Assembly: GCA_040954595.2 (NCBI GenBank)
Contig: CM082581.2
Coordinates: forward strand, 12,710,001-12,774,000
Direction of reading: 5' to 3'
Length of the DNA: 64,000 nt
Origin: Balanoglossus misakiensis
Lineage: Eukaryota; Hemichordata
The notes below the pieces were generated by a model. That model did not search any database and was not told where the DNA came from. It worked only from the letters and a program-made list of their open reading frames with translations. How positions within the stretch are numbered: the stretch's first letter is position 1; every line of letters begins with the position of its first letter. Below, piece by piece: positions 14,601-29,213 of the stretch. Position numbers and translations under genes: made by a program.

Positions 14601-16480
14601 GGCGCTTTCAGTCAATGCAAAAAGTAAGCGCTATTCAAACACCTTGTATAACCCTCTCTGTATGATGTGACTATAAGTCTCATCTATAAATAAATAGATC
14701 CTAAATTTTTCAGTTAAATTTAGAGCATTCAGTCTTTTGCAGTGACAGACTGACTGCCTGTCATGACCTCCAAATAACATTTACAACAAAATGTAATGCC
14801 CGTTAAAATCACTTGTTATTTTGCTGCACTTTGGCAGGAAATTACAGGCATTCACTAATGAGACCAGCCTTGTTTGCTTCCTGGAATGACAGTGCCACAG
14901 ATAACTTTATAATCATTTTCCAAATCAGCTTTCTTGTGCATGTTGATGCGTCGGAAAGGTCACCAGTGAATTGCAAATTAAATCAGCATTATGTCAAATA
15001 AGTAAGTGACAACTTCCCTGAGCTGTGTGAATTACAAAGGACTATAATTTGCTGATAGTTCCTGATTGTCCCATGTACACAAGCTATGATGGCTACAAAA
15101 TGGGACTGGAAAATGTTTATTTTGATACAGGTTTTTCAATGTATAGATGTCTAAAATTCAGGCCCATAATCACAGTAATCATTTGGGTATGTAACTTGTA
15201 TTTACACATTAATTCATATTGATACTGATAGTGATAAACATTTCACTACAGCAGAGAAAAATATATCAGTGCACACAAGTTGCGAGCAGGAAAAAAAAAC
15301 CTTGTGGTATTAATACTGTAGAGTAGGATCGGAGACGTGCCACACTATCTCCCCCTCAATGAACGCTTTTATCTAAGAATTGTGCACTTTCTGTGGCCTT
15401 CATGAGATCAACAACAGAATAGCATGGGCATTGACCTGGTGAATACATGAGGGAGAAGGTGGTCACCTGTGTGTTGGTGCTGCACCACTTGAATCAGACG
15501 GTCCGGGCAGGAGTAGAATTTCCCCTTCCGCAAACTGACAGCCTCAAAAGACTGGATTCGTCTGTGTCATGCATCTATATTGTATCCTCCAGCCATGTTA
15601 AGTAATTTCAATTAAAATGTGGATCTAGTGGTGCGAGTACGGAATTAGAAGTACATTGACTCTCTAATGGAATGGATTAGAGTAATTGAGCACAGGTCAA
15701 GTAGGAATATAGTACCAGATATTGTGATTACACAGGTTCTGATAGAGAGAACATTCCACTGGCAATACATTAGTCAATTCTACGCACAGTATCTTGTATT
15801 TCCAGGTGAATAAATAAAAGAGATATATTCTGGAATGCAATGCAATTCTATACTGCTATGATGAACCCTTGTGTGGATGAATACACAGATTACCTCCGGC
15901 ACAAAGAAGACTGATTTGGCTAAAAATGGAAACTGTTTCTTGAAAGCCGACCAATGCTGTGCCACATTAAATTTGTTTCAAGTTTGGAGAAAAAGTTAGA
16001 AATATACCAAGTAACAATAATGTAACATCACTTGGACGTGCCTGCTTTGAACAAAATTTCCTAGTATTTGGAGTGCATGTGACCTATTGGACTAGTCAAA
16101 TGTAACATTCTAAGTACTGTAATTACACACCAAATGGACTGATGGCTCCATTTTAAAAAGCACAATAAAATGTTAAAGAGCTAAAATTCAGTCTTTTAAC
16201 ATCATGAGGCCATGACATTTATGACGGATTCAACACATTTGCATCTAAAAGCTATACACAGACTTTAATACATTGAGCTTATTCTACAAAACACCACTTT
16301 GCATTAATGACTGGACTACACAAGCATGGTTACAGGCATCTCAGTCATTACAATGCGCTGTGCACTTGCCATGTATCAGTTGCCATATGTTGTGGTTGCA
16401 ACCTGCATGAAACACCAAAGCAGCAATGGCTGCCCTGCTAATGTACAGTAACTGTCATCTAACTAGCAAATGATTTGCCA

Positions 16481-16493
16481 CCCCCCCCCCCCC
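16481..16493. repeat. C13 homopolymer
   Basis: Thirteen consecutive C on the plus strand, which is a G run in a MARCH5 pre-mRNA, followed by an A/C-rich stretch. Confidence 0.9.
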
Positions 16494-19346
16494 AAACACA
16501 CACCTCCAATAATTGCATGACTAATTAAGAATAACGGTTTTGATAACTCTGTGTGATATTTGATGAGAACGGTGGCTGATTTCTCAGTTGAAACATTTTC
16601 GACAAGTTTGCAGTCGCCTCGCCTCGGATGATTGAGTGAAATTGAAACATCAACATGACTGTATCAAATCCATAACGGTAGTTGACACTGTGTATTTTGC
16701 ATGCTGTGCATATCACTGATCAATTGGGAAAGGGAGGTGACTATCAAACAGGTGGAATGAAGTCTGGCTTGCACTGTTTTTGATGAAAAATAACTGTCTC
16801 GGTGATTGGCTTTGAAATTTATGGTACCAATTTTGTTCTCCTTTGTACTGAGAAAACAATTTCAGTGATCGTTTATCATTTTGTCTTTCAACCAATTGAC
16901 AAATCCTAAAAATAGCCTCATCTTTGCCTCTGTGCCGATCAATGTACCTGGCTCTATCAACATTGCCCTAAGTACAAGACTGATCAGTACATATTTGTTC
17001 CTAACTTTATAAGGGACACAGCTACGATCTTATGAACTATTTTCACATTGTCAATTTCTGTCAATTTCATCCAAAATCAACTCTGTACTTCAACAAATGC
17101 TGGTCTCCATGCCAGAACACAACATGCTATTTTGCTTTTGGAGCATATGGTTTGACAGGAAGAAAGGGATTGCCTTTTTTTATTATTCATACTGCCATGC
17201 ATACATGTACATGGATTCATGAACAGGTTGTGTGTATATGTTTGTGTATATACATGTATGTGTGAGCTGTGTGTGCATATATTCATGCATATGCATGTAC
17301 ATACATGTGTTTTATATACAAGTTGTAGGCTTCTTGGTGGTACGTATAGGTACTAGGTATACATCTATGTTTTTGTCAAGCCCATACTTGAATATTGTGC
17401 ATACCTGCAATACTTAGCAATGAGTGAAAACATGTCAAAAATACAGAAATTGCTGTTTTTCACTGCGTATGTACATCATTCATAGTTTAATACCAAAATA
17501 ACACGTGAATCAGAATCGCCATTGTGGAACTATTTGCATTTGAAGGGGTCACCTTGACATTTACTTATGCAGTGACTTTGATATTTTTCAGAAAACAATA
17601 CAGTGACAAACAATGAACATCCAATCGCTCTAAATATATTTGCTTCATGATATGGTTAATACATGGCAAACATGTCATCTGCATCTGTGGTCTTTTTTAA
17701 TACAGGAATGTGACATTTTCTGCACATTTTCTTGTCAACACGACATCCAGGTGTCTGAACATTACACTCACACACAAGGGCGAACACAGGATATACACTG
17801 ATTTATTGCACCGGGGGAGTTCTAAAAGTGTTACTGAACACCTGTTTCCCAACACAGCCAGTCCAATGAAGTTTATGCTTAGAAGTTAGAACATGCAAAG
17901 TTCAAATGTTAACGATGGCACTTGACATGTAATGTATACAAACTAAAAGTGTATGTTATCATGGGTACAGACAAAAGCATCACAGATGACACCAAATGAT
18001 GTATTCTTGGAAAGTTTTCACACATAGTGATCATGCACTGCACTGACTGTTTCCTGTTTGAATGGATCAATATTGATTAAAACGCTGCGCTATTTTATTC
18101 AGAGAGGTAATAAAAACCGGGACCGGCAGTCTACATGTGTCTCCACATTTATATCGCAGATAAACAACATGATCGACAGTTCATTATAGATTTCTATAAA
18201 CTTTATGATTTACTTTGTGCCAGCTTGCGTATACATGTATATACAATATAGCCTGTCTGTTTTAATTACACCAACTCTGGCAGCCGAATTTCCAGCGTCG
18301 TGTATCGCATATAGTGAGCACGGCATTATGGGACAGCACTGCAGTGTACCTTGGGTCCCGCAGTGCATTTGGGGTACATGGCAGCTTGCTTTTCATGTAT
18401 AATACACACCAATTACAGTGAACGTTCAGATGATTGGAGAGAGCATGTCATCGACTGATCCATGGCTCGATTTTGTTGGCCATCTGGATTATCATCGAGT
18501 GAAATTTTGTTTACTCACAGAACAGAAAATGAAGTATTCTTGGGAGTGGAGCCACTTCTGGCCCCAAGGTGATCAAAACATTAAATGTGATACCTTTGTT
18601 CCAACTTTCAACCCACCAAAGTGGGGTGTGTCTGTTTGTGCCAAACTGAGCCTTGGCTCTGTGCCACTGACAGGCCATCCAATCATTTCTATGCAGCTGA
18701 GCAAAACATCTCTGCCACGTTTTATCAATCACACACAATTGGAATGTCAGTTCATTACATGTTGATGTGTCAGCCTCTGTTATAAGAATGTGTGAATCAG
18801 TCAAATTTTCCCTCTCTATATATAAAAGACCCCAATCTTTATAGGCCTGCATATAAAAATTGAAAAACAATTTTTTGAACAAAGTGACATCAGTATTAAA
18901 GGACAGAACAGCTGTCACAGGTCTGATTTGATCCAACACAGGATGTCAAGAGTTTTAAAATGTCAATCGTTGCTCAGCCAGGGCAATGTGAGTTACAGCA
19001 ATGCTAAACAGCTAGCTTATTCAAGTTTTATAAATAGCAAATATGGTGCATGTATTTAATGGTTAAAACTGTACCCTGGGAAATACATTATTTAAAGCAA
19101 ACATGATCAACGTGTCACACTCAATACTGGTGTTAACAACAGTCATGTCTGTCGTCCTGTGAAAATCTTTTGTAATATAAACAAGGAGGTATTACACCCA
19201 CGATCAGCATCTGCATACATGTCAATGATGATCATGGGTGACAACTGGCTGATGTGCAAACATATATGGTGTACTGCTGCATGGTCACTTATTTGCAGTC
19301 ATATTTCCAGACTCATAACAGTTGTCTTGTCTCCCAACAAAACTTT

Positions 19347-19642
19347 TCACCACATCCGAAGCACACTTTTCCCCAGAAGTATGACCACTACAGCTTGCTG
19401 GTGAATGTACTGCTCAGTGGCAAATAGCATCTTAGTAAATATTTGCACTGCTTTCATACTCAACACCCTCATTAGGTTATTACTGCACACAAAATATGAC
19501 AGATAAAAACCTCCACACACCAAATCACCAAAGCACTGTAACACATGCACATAAACCTTGAAGTTGAAGTCCATTATCCGTCTCAAATCCCCTTTGCTAT
19601 TAGTAATCAAATCAGTACGCATACCTTCTGCATCATTAAATG
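19347..19642 (-). other. Unrecognised exon-like open frame
   Basis: On the minus strand a good acceptor (ggctctttcacag) ends at 19643. It is followed by 97 open codons and a TGA at 19347. The peptide begins AFNDAEGMRTDLITNSKGD and becomes hydrophobic. A possible donor (aag|gttta) occurs about 28 codons in. I recognise no family, and the frame does not belong to the known MARCH5 protein. It could be a terminal exon, a decayed element or chance. Confidence 0.2.
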
Positions 19643-22600
19643 CTGTGAAAGAGCCAAGTTCAATTTAATGCCAACACTAAATCCAACATGAACCTTACAC
19701 ATGCATTACAAAGTTTCATACTGTATGCCACATGCAAGAGAAAAACACACACACACATACTCATAGTACATGTACACAAAGCTGGCTGGTTAATTGTCAC
19801 AAGCAGTTTATTGAACTATGCCCCATTTTCTACTGAGTAATTTAGACCCTCTTGGTGATATGGATAAAATGGGTTTATAATTACTCTTGTTGAATGAACT
19901 GTAATTAAGCTGGAAACAAGTTTCCCCTTATTTGCTGATTAAAAAAACAACAATAATAAAACCATTTTGACAGGTCAGGATGGTTTAGATAATGGAATAT
20001 GGTTCCTTGTTTTAGCAGACAAAGAGAATCAATTGTTCTGACGCATCAGGTTGGTTCTGATCACAGTTGCAATATGGAATATGACCTTGAACAGTGTGTG
20101 TTCAGTATATAGACACAATTGATCTATGGCAATCCATACTGTATTGCAGTAGAAAGACACATTAAGAACAATATTAGGAAACTACTTCCAGGAGCTATTT
20201 TTTCTCTAATGTGTACACTACCACCTGTTCACACTTGGCTGATCTCCACGCTTGTCTCTGATTGGTCAGAAAGGTCTGCAAACAGATGGTAGTATGTTTG
20301 AGATCTCCCTACAAAAAGGAGGGGAGGGGTACCCACAGCCATCTTACAAGACTGGCTATAATTGGTCAATCAGTTTCTATTTCATCATATTGGTACAAGA
20401 TGGTCGTATAGTTTAAACCATTCATACAAGTGACAATAAGTGGAATTTCGAAATAATGGTAATGCCGGCAGTAAACAAATGCTATACTATCAAAACAGAC
20501 CATTTAATTTCATTTAAAAGTCAACATTTCTCAGTAGCCTTCTATTTACATCAGATTTTTAGCTCTCCCGTAAAAATATAGAACTATGTCTATACGACCT
20601 TCTTGACATGACAATACATTTGTCTGACCCATTTTTAGCTTTGTGCAAACATGTGTAGAGCAGGCCTGTTTATTTCTTAAATAACTACCAACATGTTGTG
20701 GGTTATTGCCCTAAAATTTGTGATGGTGCTATTGATAGTGTTGGGAGATGTATTACATGTTGTATATCATCTTTACCACAGCTATGACATCAAAGCTAGC
20801 CAGGTGGGACATTTTATTTTAATACAAAAACAGCATAACAGGCCTTCTTTGATGAATCTTTCTCACTCTCATGACATCATAGCTTGCCACGTGTTACACC
20901 AAATTCGTAGCAAGATGTCACGTCGTCTGCCATACGTTGCAACAGGTTTTGTGTACCAGGTCACTTCAGAACGACAGCGACATATGCCGTGGTAGGGGGG
21001 TTTGCAAGCGTGGCAATTGCACCATGCTGTGTATGGAGGAAGAATTGAAAATTCTTGTGTTGAATTCGAAGAGGTGTTTGTATGTGTCGGGTCTGTGAAG
21101 TAGGTTGGACTATTATTTGCATCTATGCAACTGGTAGAAGAAATACTACCATTAACTTAAAATGTTGTTAAGGCCAGAATGAGAAACTTCGGCCAATACC
21201 CAGAGCAAAAAAAAAACCCCTCCAGCGATCAAAGTCTGTGCCACGGTGCAAGTGGGTCAATTGAACTAATCGCAATATTCAAATGAATAATTTTTTAATA
21301 AGTTGGCATTTTTATTTCACAAGAATTGTAACCAATATGTCTTATCACTCCAAATGAAATATGCTATTATTAAATGTTGTAGAAACACATGGTAGTTTCA
21401 CACATTGCCCTGTGATATGATACAATCATTCATCAATGCATGGAATTAGCCTCTCTTATCTCACCTGATACATGTAGTATGGTACACCCAGTCTAAAGGT
21501 CGGCGACGGAAAAACAAAATAGGGTGCACCCGGTAAACTGTTTGGGGACATACATGTAGCTGAACAGTGCATGCCATGAATTTTAAACATTTAAACAAAA
21601 TTTCAGTAGCTTTTATTGTGAAATTTCAACATTTTTGATGGTTTACACAATCATTTTTTCCTTTAATACTGGACACAGACACAGTAACTGGTTGATATTT
21701 CACCACTTTGAATTCAAATCCACCATATGTTAATCAACTGAGCAGTAAGTAAGCAGTACACAATGTATTTTGTTGGGTGAATTTTGAGAGATTAGGAAAA
21801 GGTGATCCTTGAACTAACCACGAATCGGCTCAAATGAACTTGTACATATGACAAATATACCAACTATCACAAGATAGTAAAAGTTTGTACATGATTCATT
21901 GCCATTACAGGACAGCACCCACCCACCTCTGATTAGTTTTAATTTTCCCAGTTGTGTGTGCACACTTGTTGAACAGTGGCATCACACAATTAGTTAATAA
22001 AGCCAACCAACAAAACATTTCTCACAGAGTGTGAAGATTGACACTCAATTAAATTTCTTTTAATTTACGACAATCTCTATTCAACAATCCCCTATTAATA
22101 CAGCTACCTGTTAGCGTTCCTGGAAAATTAGAAAGGACCAGCTGAACATGTTGGCTCTGAACTTTTTATAGCCAATCAGGGATGGCAAATTAAAGCTTGT
22201 GTCAAATAACATGATAAAATATTTACGCTAATAATAAATTAAGGCTGTTTATTGTAATTTGTAATTAAAGAGTATCAGCAATTGCTTGTCAAGATAAATA
22301 TATCCTTTTTTCGTGTGACCAAGTTATGGTTATGGTGACTACTTCCCCAAGGAAAACAGTCATGCTTATTTTTCAGTGAATGATTTATTTTGCAGTTTGC
22401 ACATGTGTAAAACAAACAAACATGAGTTTCACTACAACGAAATATATATCAATCAGTCTTGTTGTTAACTAAATATTTGTGCTAGAAAATCCTGACATGC
22501 AGTAACATTCAGCAATTATTTTTTTTATATGAGAATGGTATCACATGACAACACGCGTACTGGTTATTGACACCGAACTGTATCTGCGAAATAATTCACT

Positions 22601-22693
22601 GGAAGTGATGATATCATGATTTGATAGGTGGTGTAGATACAGGAGACTTGTGCAAGAGCACCTGAAGTCTGGATGTTTACATTAAGGTCAACC

Positions 22694-22714
22694 CACGTGT
22701 GAGTGGCTCACGTG
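22694..22714. promoter_or_regulatory. Two CACGTG E-boxes in inverted arrangement
   Basis: CACGTG occurs at 22694-22699 and again at 22709-22714. The surrounding bases (ccacgtgtgag and ggctcacgtgg) form an imperfect palindrome. Such sites bind basic helix-loop-helix factors such as USF, MYC/MAX or TFE. Activity here is inference. Confidence 0.3.
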
Positions 22715-23224
22715 GTCGCAGCTATTGAAAGCCTACACTGCACTCCCAAGGAGAAGTAATCATAGTGTAATTTGACATCTTGAAAGTGATCTCATGACGT
22801 TCAACTTCAAGTGTTGAATTTCAATAGGATAAATCCACACACGTCAAACTTCCTGAAAAATGATCTTTTTTCTATAAAAAAAATCCGACCAATATGTGCC
22901 AGTAATTATTATCCATTGTATTTGTGAAAATACAATAATGGGTAGTTCAACTTATCGGGTATTGTCGGGAAAGCAGGCACAAGAAAGTATAAATTACATT
23001 GGCATAGTTGTATTGATATCAGTAGCCATTCAAGAAGTAACATCTGCATTGTGCTTGTTATTTGTTACATATCCGATATTATAATAATAGATATTGGTCT
23101 CGTCTGCCACTTGAGCCAAAGCTCTGCATCAGATACTGTCAACTTTGAGAAAGACGGATGAATCCTCAAACTTTTCACAGTGTCATCGACCACCTGAGGT
23201 TCTGTTAAGTAACGGCTTCCCCAG

Positions 23225-23575
23225 CGATCCACTGGCGACGACGAATGCCTCAAGTTCCTTCGGCTTCAAGAAAAAGTGGCTGCCTGCACAGTGTCATCAA
23301 GCGAGAAAGAAGTAGGTCAACTTCTTGGCAAAGTGCCCTCCTACAAGCTATTTCGCCCAGCTCATTTTACTGGAAATGGACTCAAATTTGGCAGAAACTT
23401 CTGCCGCACAGGTAATGTGGCCTAATGAGGCGCCATTTGCTCTACATCCATGATACTGCCCTGTGATGTTTTGTGCGCTGAGTCACTGTATTCTATTTCT
23501 TTTGCAGTGTTGATCTCAAAGAGGAGGGAGGAAACTACATTAACTCTCAACTGTCAGGAGTCTGGCCATGGCTAA
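23225..23575 (+). other. Candidate two-exon open frame antisense to MARCH5
   Basis: After an acceptor-like cttccccag, 187 nt from 23225 to 23411 stay open (62 codons plus one base) and end at CAG|gtaatg. A 96-nt GT-AG gap with a good pyrimidine tract (ttctatttcttttgcag) follows. Joining to 23508 keeps the frame open for 23 codons to a TAA at 23573. The segment is GC-richer than its surroundings. The peptide includes SYKLFRPAHFTGNGLKFGR. I recognise no family and see no start codon. It may be part of a nested gene, a pseudogene remnant or chance. Confidence 0.25.
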
Positions 23576-26500
23576 AAATTCTGAGGGTTATATTCACAAG
23601 ATATTATTCAGTAACACAGGCAGGGTTTACATTATGGATAAAATTATGATTACTGATACTACTAAGAACGAACTCCAATAATACTCCTCCATCTTGAAAT
23701 GAAAATGTATACTGTAGACCAAATATGATATTTCAGCTAGTCATCAAGCGGTCAAATTATATATCTGGGGACGAGAATTAAAATCAAGAAGGTTCCCCCG
23801 AGATCATCAAATGAGCAGTCCCCCGTGGAAAATTTGCTTCAGAAACCCATTTCAAAACAGAATTTACTGTTGCAGAACTCATTTACACACACATTTAGAT
23901 TCCTACAATACAATTGCTTTCATCCCAACCTGCCTAAATGGACTCAAAATGTCAGAAAAGGGTTTCAATTTTTCAGCAAAGTCATGCATGAATTGCCTTC
24001 TCTAGCTGATTTATTGTACCAGGTTGACTGAAACATTTTCATTTTCATTAGAATTCAAGTGATGATTTATGATGTGTCTTAGCAACAACACAAAAAAATA
24101 CTTGCAAGACCCCCCAAAAAGGAGAATTCAAAAGCTTCTGAAATGTTGGTGAATGTAACGAAGAATTCAAATTTGAATAATCTTATTACCTGTATTGATT
24201 TCATTTCTTTCAGAGAGTAATTTTATTCTATCATACCATATTCTTCAATTGAGAATAAAGAAAAATTATAGATTATTCGTGTCATTGATCAATATTGCCA
24301 GCCAGAACAAACCGTTTTCAATACCAGCCATTTAATTCCCAGAATGCAGTGCAACAAATAGCATGCTTGTTTCTCCAGGCATGGCGCAGGAATACTATGA
24401 ATGACTTAAGTAATATTTCGGGTCTTGACCTGAAAATGGTGACATGAGGTCGAGTATGCAGCATAGATTCCAAATGAAGAATTTCATTTATACTCGTATA
24501 ACTCTAATTGTTGGCGAAAATCCCAGGAAAAAGGTTCTTCATGATATCTGAATTACAATCAAGGATTATGATCTGATTTGTGGATTTCAGTACGGATTTT
24601 CTGCCAAAAGTAGAAACGTTTAAAATTGAAAATGGTTGAATGAAAACAGGTTGGAGAGTAACCCTTTTTTACTTCTCAGAATGACCTGACTACAACAACA
24701 TATAACAGGGCTTTCATTTTTTCTACAAATTTGTCCCTGGTGTGATCCAAATCAGGAAATATGAGCTGGGGGTATCGGTATGCAAATGCTGGAGGCATTT
24801 TCACACCTATGGATATATACCATTCCATTTTCAATCCATAATGCAATAAATCACTATGGAAAACATCACTCATGGCCTCCATAATTAGAAAATTGAATTA
24901 GATTTGTACATCGTTACAAGTGACTATGGGTCAGTGGGCAAACACAGAGTGCTGTCCTGTGATTGGCTGCCGGGAAGGTCAACACAACCAATCATATTAA
25001 ATGCCACCCTCAGTATGCGAATGTAGGAACTGATCAAATGGGACTGGATTACCGGTACCCATCATTTCATGTTTGTGAGTGATCTATTTACTTCCTTCGC
25101 AATGTTCCATCTGAAAGCCTCACGTGTACGTGTCAAATACCAAGTCTCCATGCGGTCAGATTCACTTTTTTATGTCTTGGACATCATTAGAACAACATAG
25201 CAGAAATGACGGAAATTTAAACCAGACACTCTTGAATAAAACGTGGCACCGAGCAAACACGTTCAAACTATTCTACTTTCACATCACTGGGCTGTGTTCA
25301 AGGTTACTCACAATGGATTCTGTGATTCATACACACAGACAACGAGGTCATCAGAGGTGACGCCTGTTACATCACAAATCATGTCTCGTCTCAGCTCTCA
25401 ACACATTTATTTATTCCTTTACACCAATTCTATTGACTTCCTCCCAGCCTCATCTGATGAAACGCAATAAAAGATGAGAGCGGAATTTTTTTTATCTCTT
25501 TCACAGTTGCTTCATATCATTGCTGATGAAAGGAGTCGCTGCGGGTGAATTATAATAAATACTGACACGAACAAACAAAGCCAGCTGCATGATGCTGTAA
25601 GCCCAGAATATTGATTTAACCATTTAAAACGGGGTGTTTCAGAATCTAACAAAACAGGGATGGTGTTACATTCTTTGTCTGATTACAGACAGCATAAAAA
25701 CTGGCAGTGGGCTGATTAGAACGCGAGGGTCCTAACGTGTTGGATCATTCTTGTATGAAATATTTTGTCTCTTCTGTATGAATCCTAATTTTTAACAGAC
25801 AAAGAGTGACTAGTTTCACACAGGTCTGTTTGTACAGTACTATGGTCTGTTTAATTTCACAGTGTGTGCCATTCTGCTCCTTAGGGTGATACAATTATAT
25901 GCTTACAACTTGAGACATTTTCATACCAGGGGTCTAAATTGATGGCTGTACTAAAGAGGACATTAACACCGGTTTATCAGTTAATGATCACTTGCAATCA
26001 AACCAGCAGTTTATCAGAGATGACAATGTTGTCGGCTTATACCAATACATCCGCGATAAATCATCTTGGAGGGCCATAGAACGTGTCCGCAACCAATGTG
26101 CATCTGTCAAAGGCCAATCTATATAGAGGGACATGTGACCTAGCAGCAAGCAACTGCAGACTCACTTCTGACCTAATTCATGAAATTTCGTAAAATATGC
26201 AAACGCTCTCTTGCACTCTCTTCATCTGTGGTTTTGATATAATTAATCAAGAATATAAAGAAACTGGAAGAAAAACATAATATTTTCACAAAGTTCGAGA
26301 ATTACAAATGGACCATTTCAGGCCGGCTTCCTATGGGGAAAGTAAAATTTCGCAACCATTACCTGCAGTCACTCTGTCGATGAAATGACTTTTTGCAAAT
26401 GTGCAGGGCATGAGTGAAACACTATCACATGTAATGAAACGCACAAGCTGAAATTGAGATTTCAATTCTTCTACAAACGTCACACTTCAACATTCGTGCG

Positions 26501-29115
26501 TGGAATTCCTTCACACGCATCACGAGTTTCACATGACAGTTTTTAGTTCCTAATGAGAGAATATAGAATACAACTCTTCATGTGGGGTTTCCCCATTCAA
26601 CACAAAGACAGGATGCGGATCTGTTTTCAGATGGCATTTAGCCTTTTATCTGAAGGTATCGGATATAGCGCTGATGTAAAAGCGCTGGGAGTGCAAGAGA
26701 ATACATGCGCATGGGGATTGCACGGGAAAAGATGCTGAGTAATGGTCAGATGAGACCTGGTTTACAGCATATGCTGGTACATGTACTTGTCAAACATCAT
26801 CTGGATAACATCCAGTCAAGTTGAATATTAATTAACCCATGGTTGAAATGGACTGCTTATTTAGAAATTATCCTATGTTTTCACTTTTCCACTTGGCATC
26901 TACTTCAACAACTCTGACACATCACACGTAAATATCACGAGATCATTTCCAGTAAAATGGTTCACGGAAGTCATTAGTAACTGTCTTATAGGCTCTACAT
27001 CCGCTCATGTGCTTGGATTTCTAAATTTACATCGTGCTCTGAAAGATAACATTTGATAAAAGCCACACACTTGTAATTACATTGTTTTCGATGTTTGCAA
27101 GGCCCTGTTCAAACACAAACAGCTGCTTTAAATCTAGGCTTTGTCATTAGTGACATTTATTATTGACAGAAATGATTTTACTTTGTTACAAATCAATCAT
27201 TATCTAAGAATTATAGCTTCTGTTCAGAAGTTGAAAACATATTTAAACACCCAGTGTAGGTCTGTCAACACACAGTACTCCCGTTGGTCACAACTAAATT
27301 TGAGATGAGTATTTACTTGCCAATGATAGCATGCTGGCTATGTGACTGTGAGGTGTGTGACCAATACTGGACATTTCATCCTGTTTTATGTCATATACCA
27401 GAATAATACATTACTGCTGTCACTTTGACTAGTTTTTACAGAAACGTAGGCCATAACAAGACCATCCTGACCAGCCGTGTAAACCCATGGTCAACATGCT
27501 GGTAGTTGCTCTTTGCACGGCCCACTAATAGCATCAATTGTGAGGTCTGCGCTATTAAAATGAAGAGGATAATGATACCACTGTTAAACTCAGTACGCAG
27601 GACAACAGTATGCATGTCAGCGAGCTGTGGTACAACCAGCCGTATTGTAATGTTATGTCCTGTGCAGAAAATTTTCAAGCAGTATGATCCAAGTCTGCCA
27701 TGTAGCGGTATAGACCTGTAGTGTGTGGTGCATGTGAAGTACTGTGAGATCTTATCCTGCTCTACTATAAGATCAGACAATCATTGCTTCATTTCCGAAT
27801 TGTAAATTCATACAACTAGAGTGCTTACAAAGGTCATCTATTGGTACAAGTCTAAATGTTTGCTGAGTGGAGTCATTAGCTTCACATGCTTTTTATCTCA
27901 AAACCACAAAGCCACTCAGATAACAGAGAAATGACTAGTTCAGAATGTGCACATAACAAATCATGGTATTTCCCCCAGAATAGCTGAAATTTTAGACAAA
28001 ATAAAGGGAGATACACAACTTTTGAAACCAAGGAATCTCCACGAATTTGACTAGAATTGATAAATTAGCATAATTATTCATATATTCATACCCAGAATTC
28101 CCTGTAATTTGTCCCTCTTTGATTAGTTTGATTACAAGTAATTCTCTAAACCGAAGTTAAAGTTATGTTTCTCCAACTTATAAGTGGAATGTAATTTCTG
28201 TGTTGTTTATTCATCACGCTTGTAATCTCTCCCATATTTGAGAATAACTATCATGGTTTACCTACATTGCCTGTATTGACAAGACGCAAATGGCCAAACT
28301 TGGTCAACAAGAAATTTCTCAGGATCAAGATGGCTATCAGCAACTTATCATACAACAAATGTAAGTAGGTACACATTTTAAAAGCAACATGTCCACTGTA
28401 TCCAGTTGTTATGATAATGCATTCCTGTCTACACGCCTGCAAAGTTGTTTTATGCTGGAACTCATCAGCTTTGCCAAAGAACTGGCCGCTGGTGACTTGT
28501 TTCATGATGCAACCCCTGAAAGTGAAAATGATTCTTATTTGGATGCAAAGGGAAAAAATACTTTCACTTACCTGACAGTTTTGAAACATTACAATCATTA
28601 AATATAATAAATAGAATCACGACCACAAAAGGTTCACTGAATGTCTGGGAATGTTGTACTTAATTGAACCCCTATCACTTTGGCTGTGAGAGGTGAAAAT
28701 TACTGTTGCCATGGGCAACCGAATGGCATCGCTCATTTACATATTCTTCTGAGACTTTTGTACAAAGTAAACACTTCTGATCATTGCACCCTCATATTAA
28801 GTCACGGCTGAATGTCTGTTACATAAATCGTGTATTCGCATAAGCTAATAAACTCCAGGTTTAGGACAAGATCAGTTTGGGGAGATGTGTCGATTTCAAG
28901 TACTGTTTTGAGGATCAGTGTGGGCTAATGTGTCGCCCGTTCCTTTGAGAACATACCTATCGTCAACACTTGACACTCTTCTAACACTTGAAACTTGAGT
29001 CATGGCTGATTCTTCTCCAATATGATTCTGTCCTTGAAGTGACCTATATTCTATGAAGACAGAACTTGAGGTTACAGATATGATGGTCTGATATTGATAA
29101 AGCAGTGTTTCCTAC

Positions 29116-29213
29116 CGCTCCGATGACGGAAGCCGCTGACGGTGTCCGATCGCTTCAGAAACAGATTTCTCAACCAGACATATCAGCCATGTGAACTGAA
29201 AAACAGTTAACAT
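29116..29213 (-). CDS. MARCH5: Candidate MARCH5 exon 1
   Basis: On the minus strand an ATG at 29213, preceded by an in-frame TGA, opens 32 codons plus two bases and meets a donor-like gtagga at 29115. The ending phase (2) is what the RING exon at 5046 needs; the join would read SSER-R-TCWVC. The location, about 1.4 kb from the CPEB start, fits the head-to-head arrangement known in human. Against it, the peptide is longer and more hydrophobic than the short N-terminus of human MARCH5, and the donor is only moderate. Confidence 0.3.

Larger units (their letters stand above)
5047..29115 (-). other. Probable MARCH5 intron 1 (about 24 kb)
   Basis: This long AT-rich stretch lies between the RING exon and the candidate first exon. 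It contains simple repeats (AG at 8143, G12 at 8622, C13 at 16481), at least ten TACATGTA palindromes, perfect cAMP-response elements at 10015, 11544 and 12320, and a pair of inverted CACGTG boxes near 22.7 kb. Two unrecognised exon-like open frames (19347-19642 minus; 23225-23575 plus) are listed separately. No tRNA, rRNA or recognisable transposon protein was seen. That the whole block is one intron depends on the exon 1 candidate being right. Confidence 0.5.

Noticed and set aside
18418-18939. Overlapping 115- and 142-codon ORFs on opposite strands
   Set aside because: They begin at non-ATG codons, overlap each other and show no recognised motif; probably a stop-poor patch.
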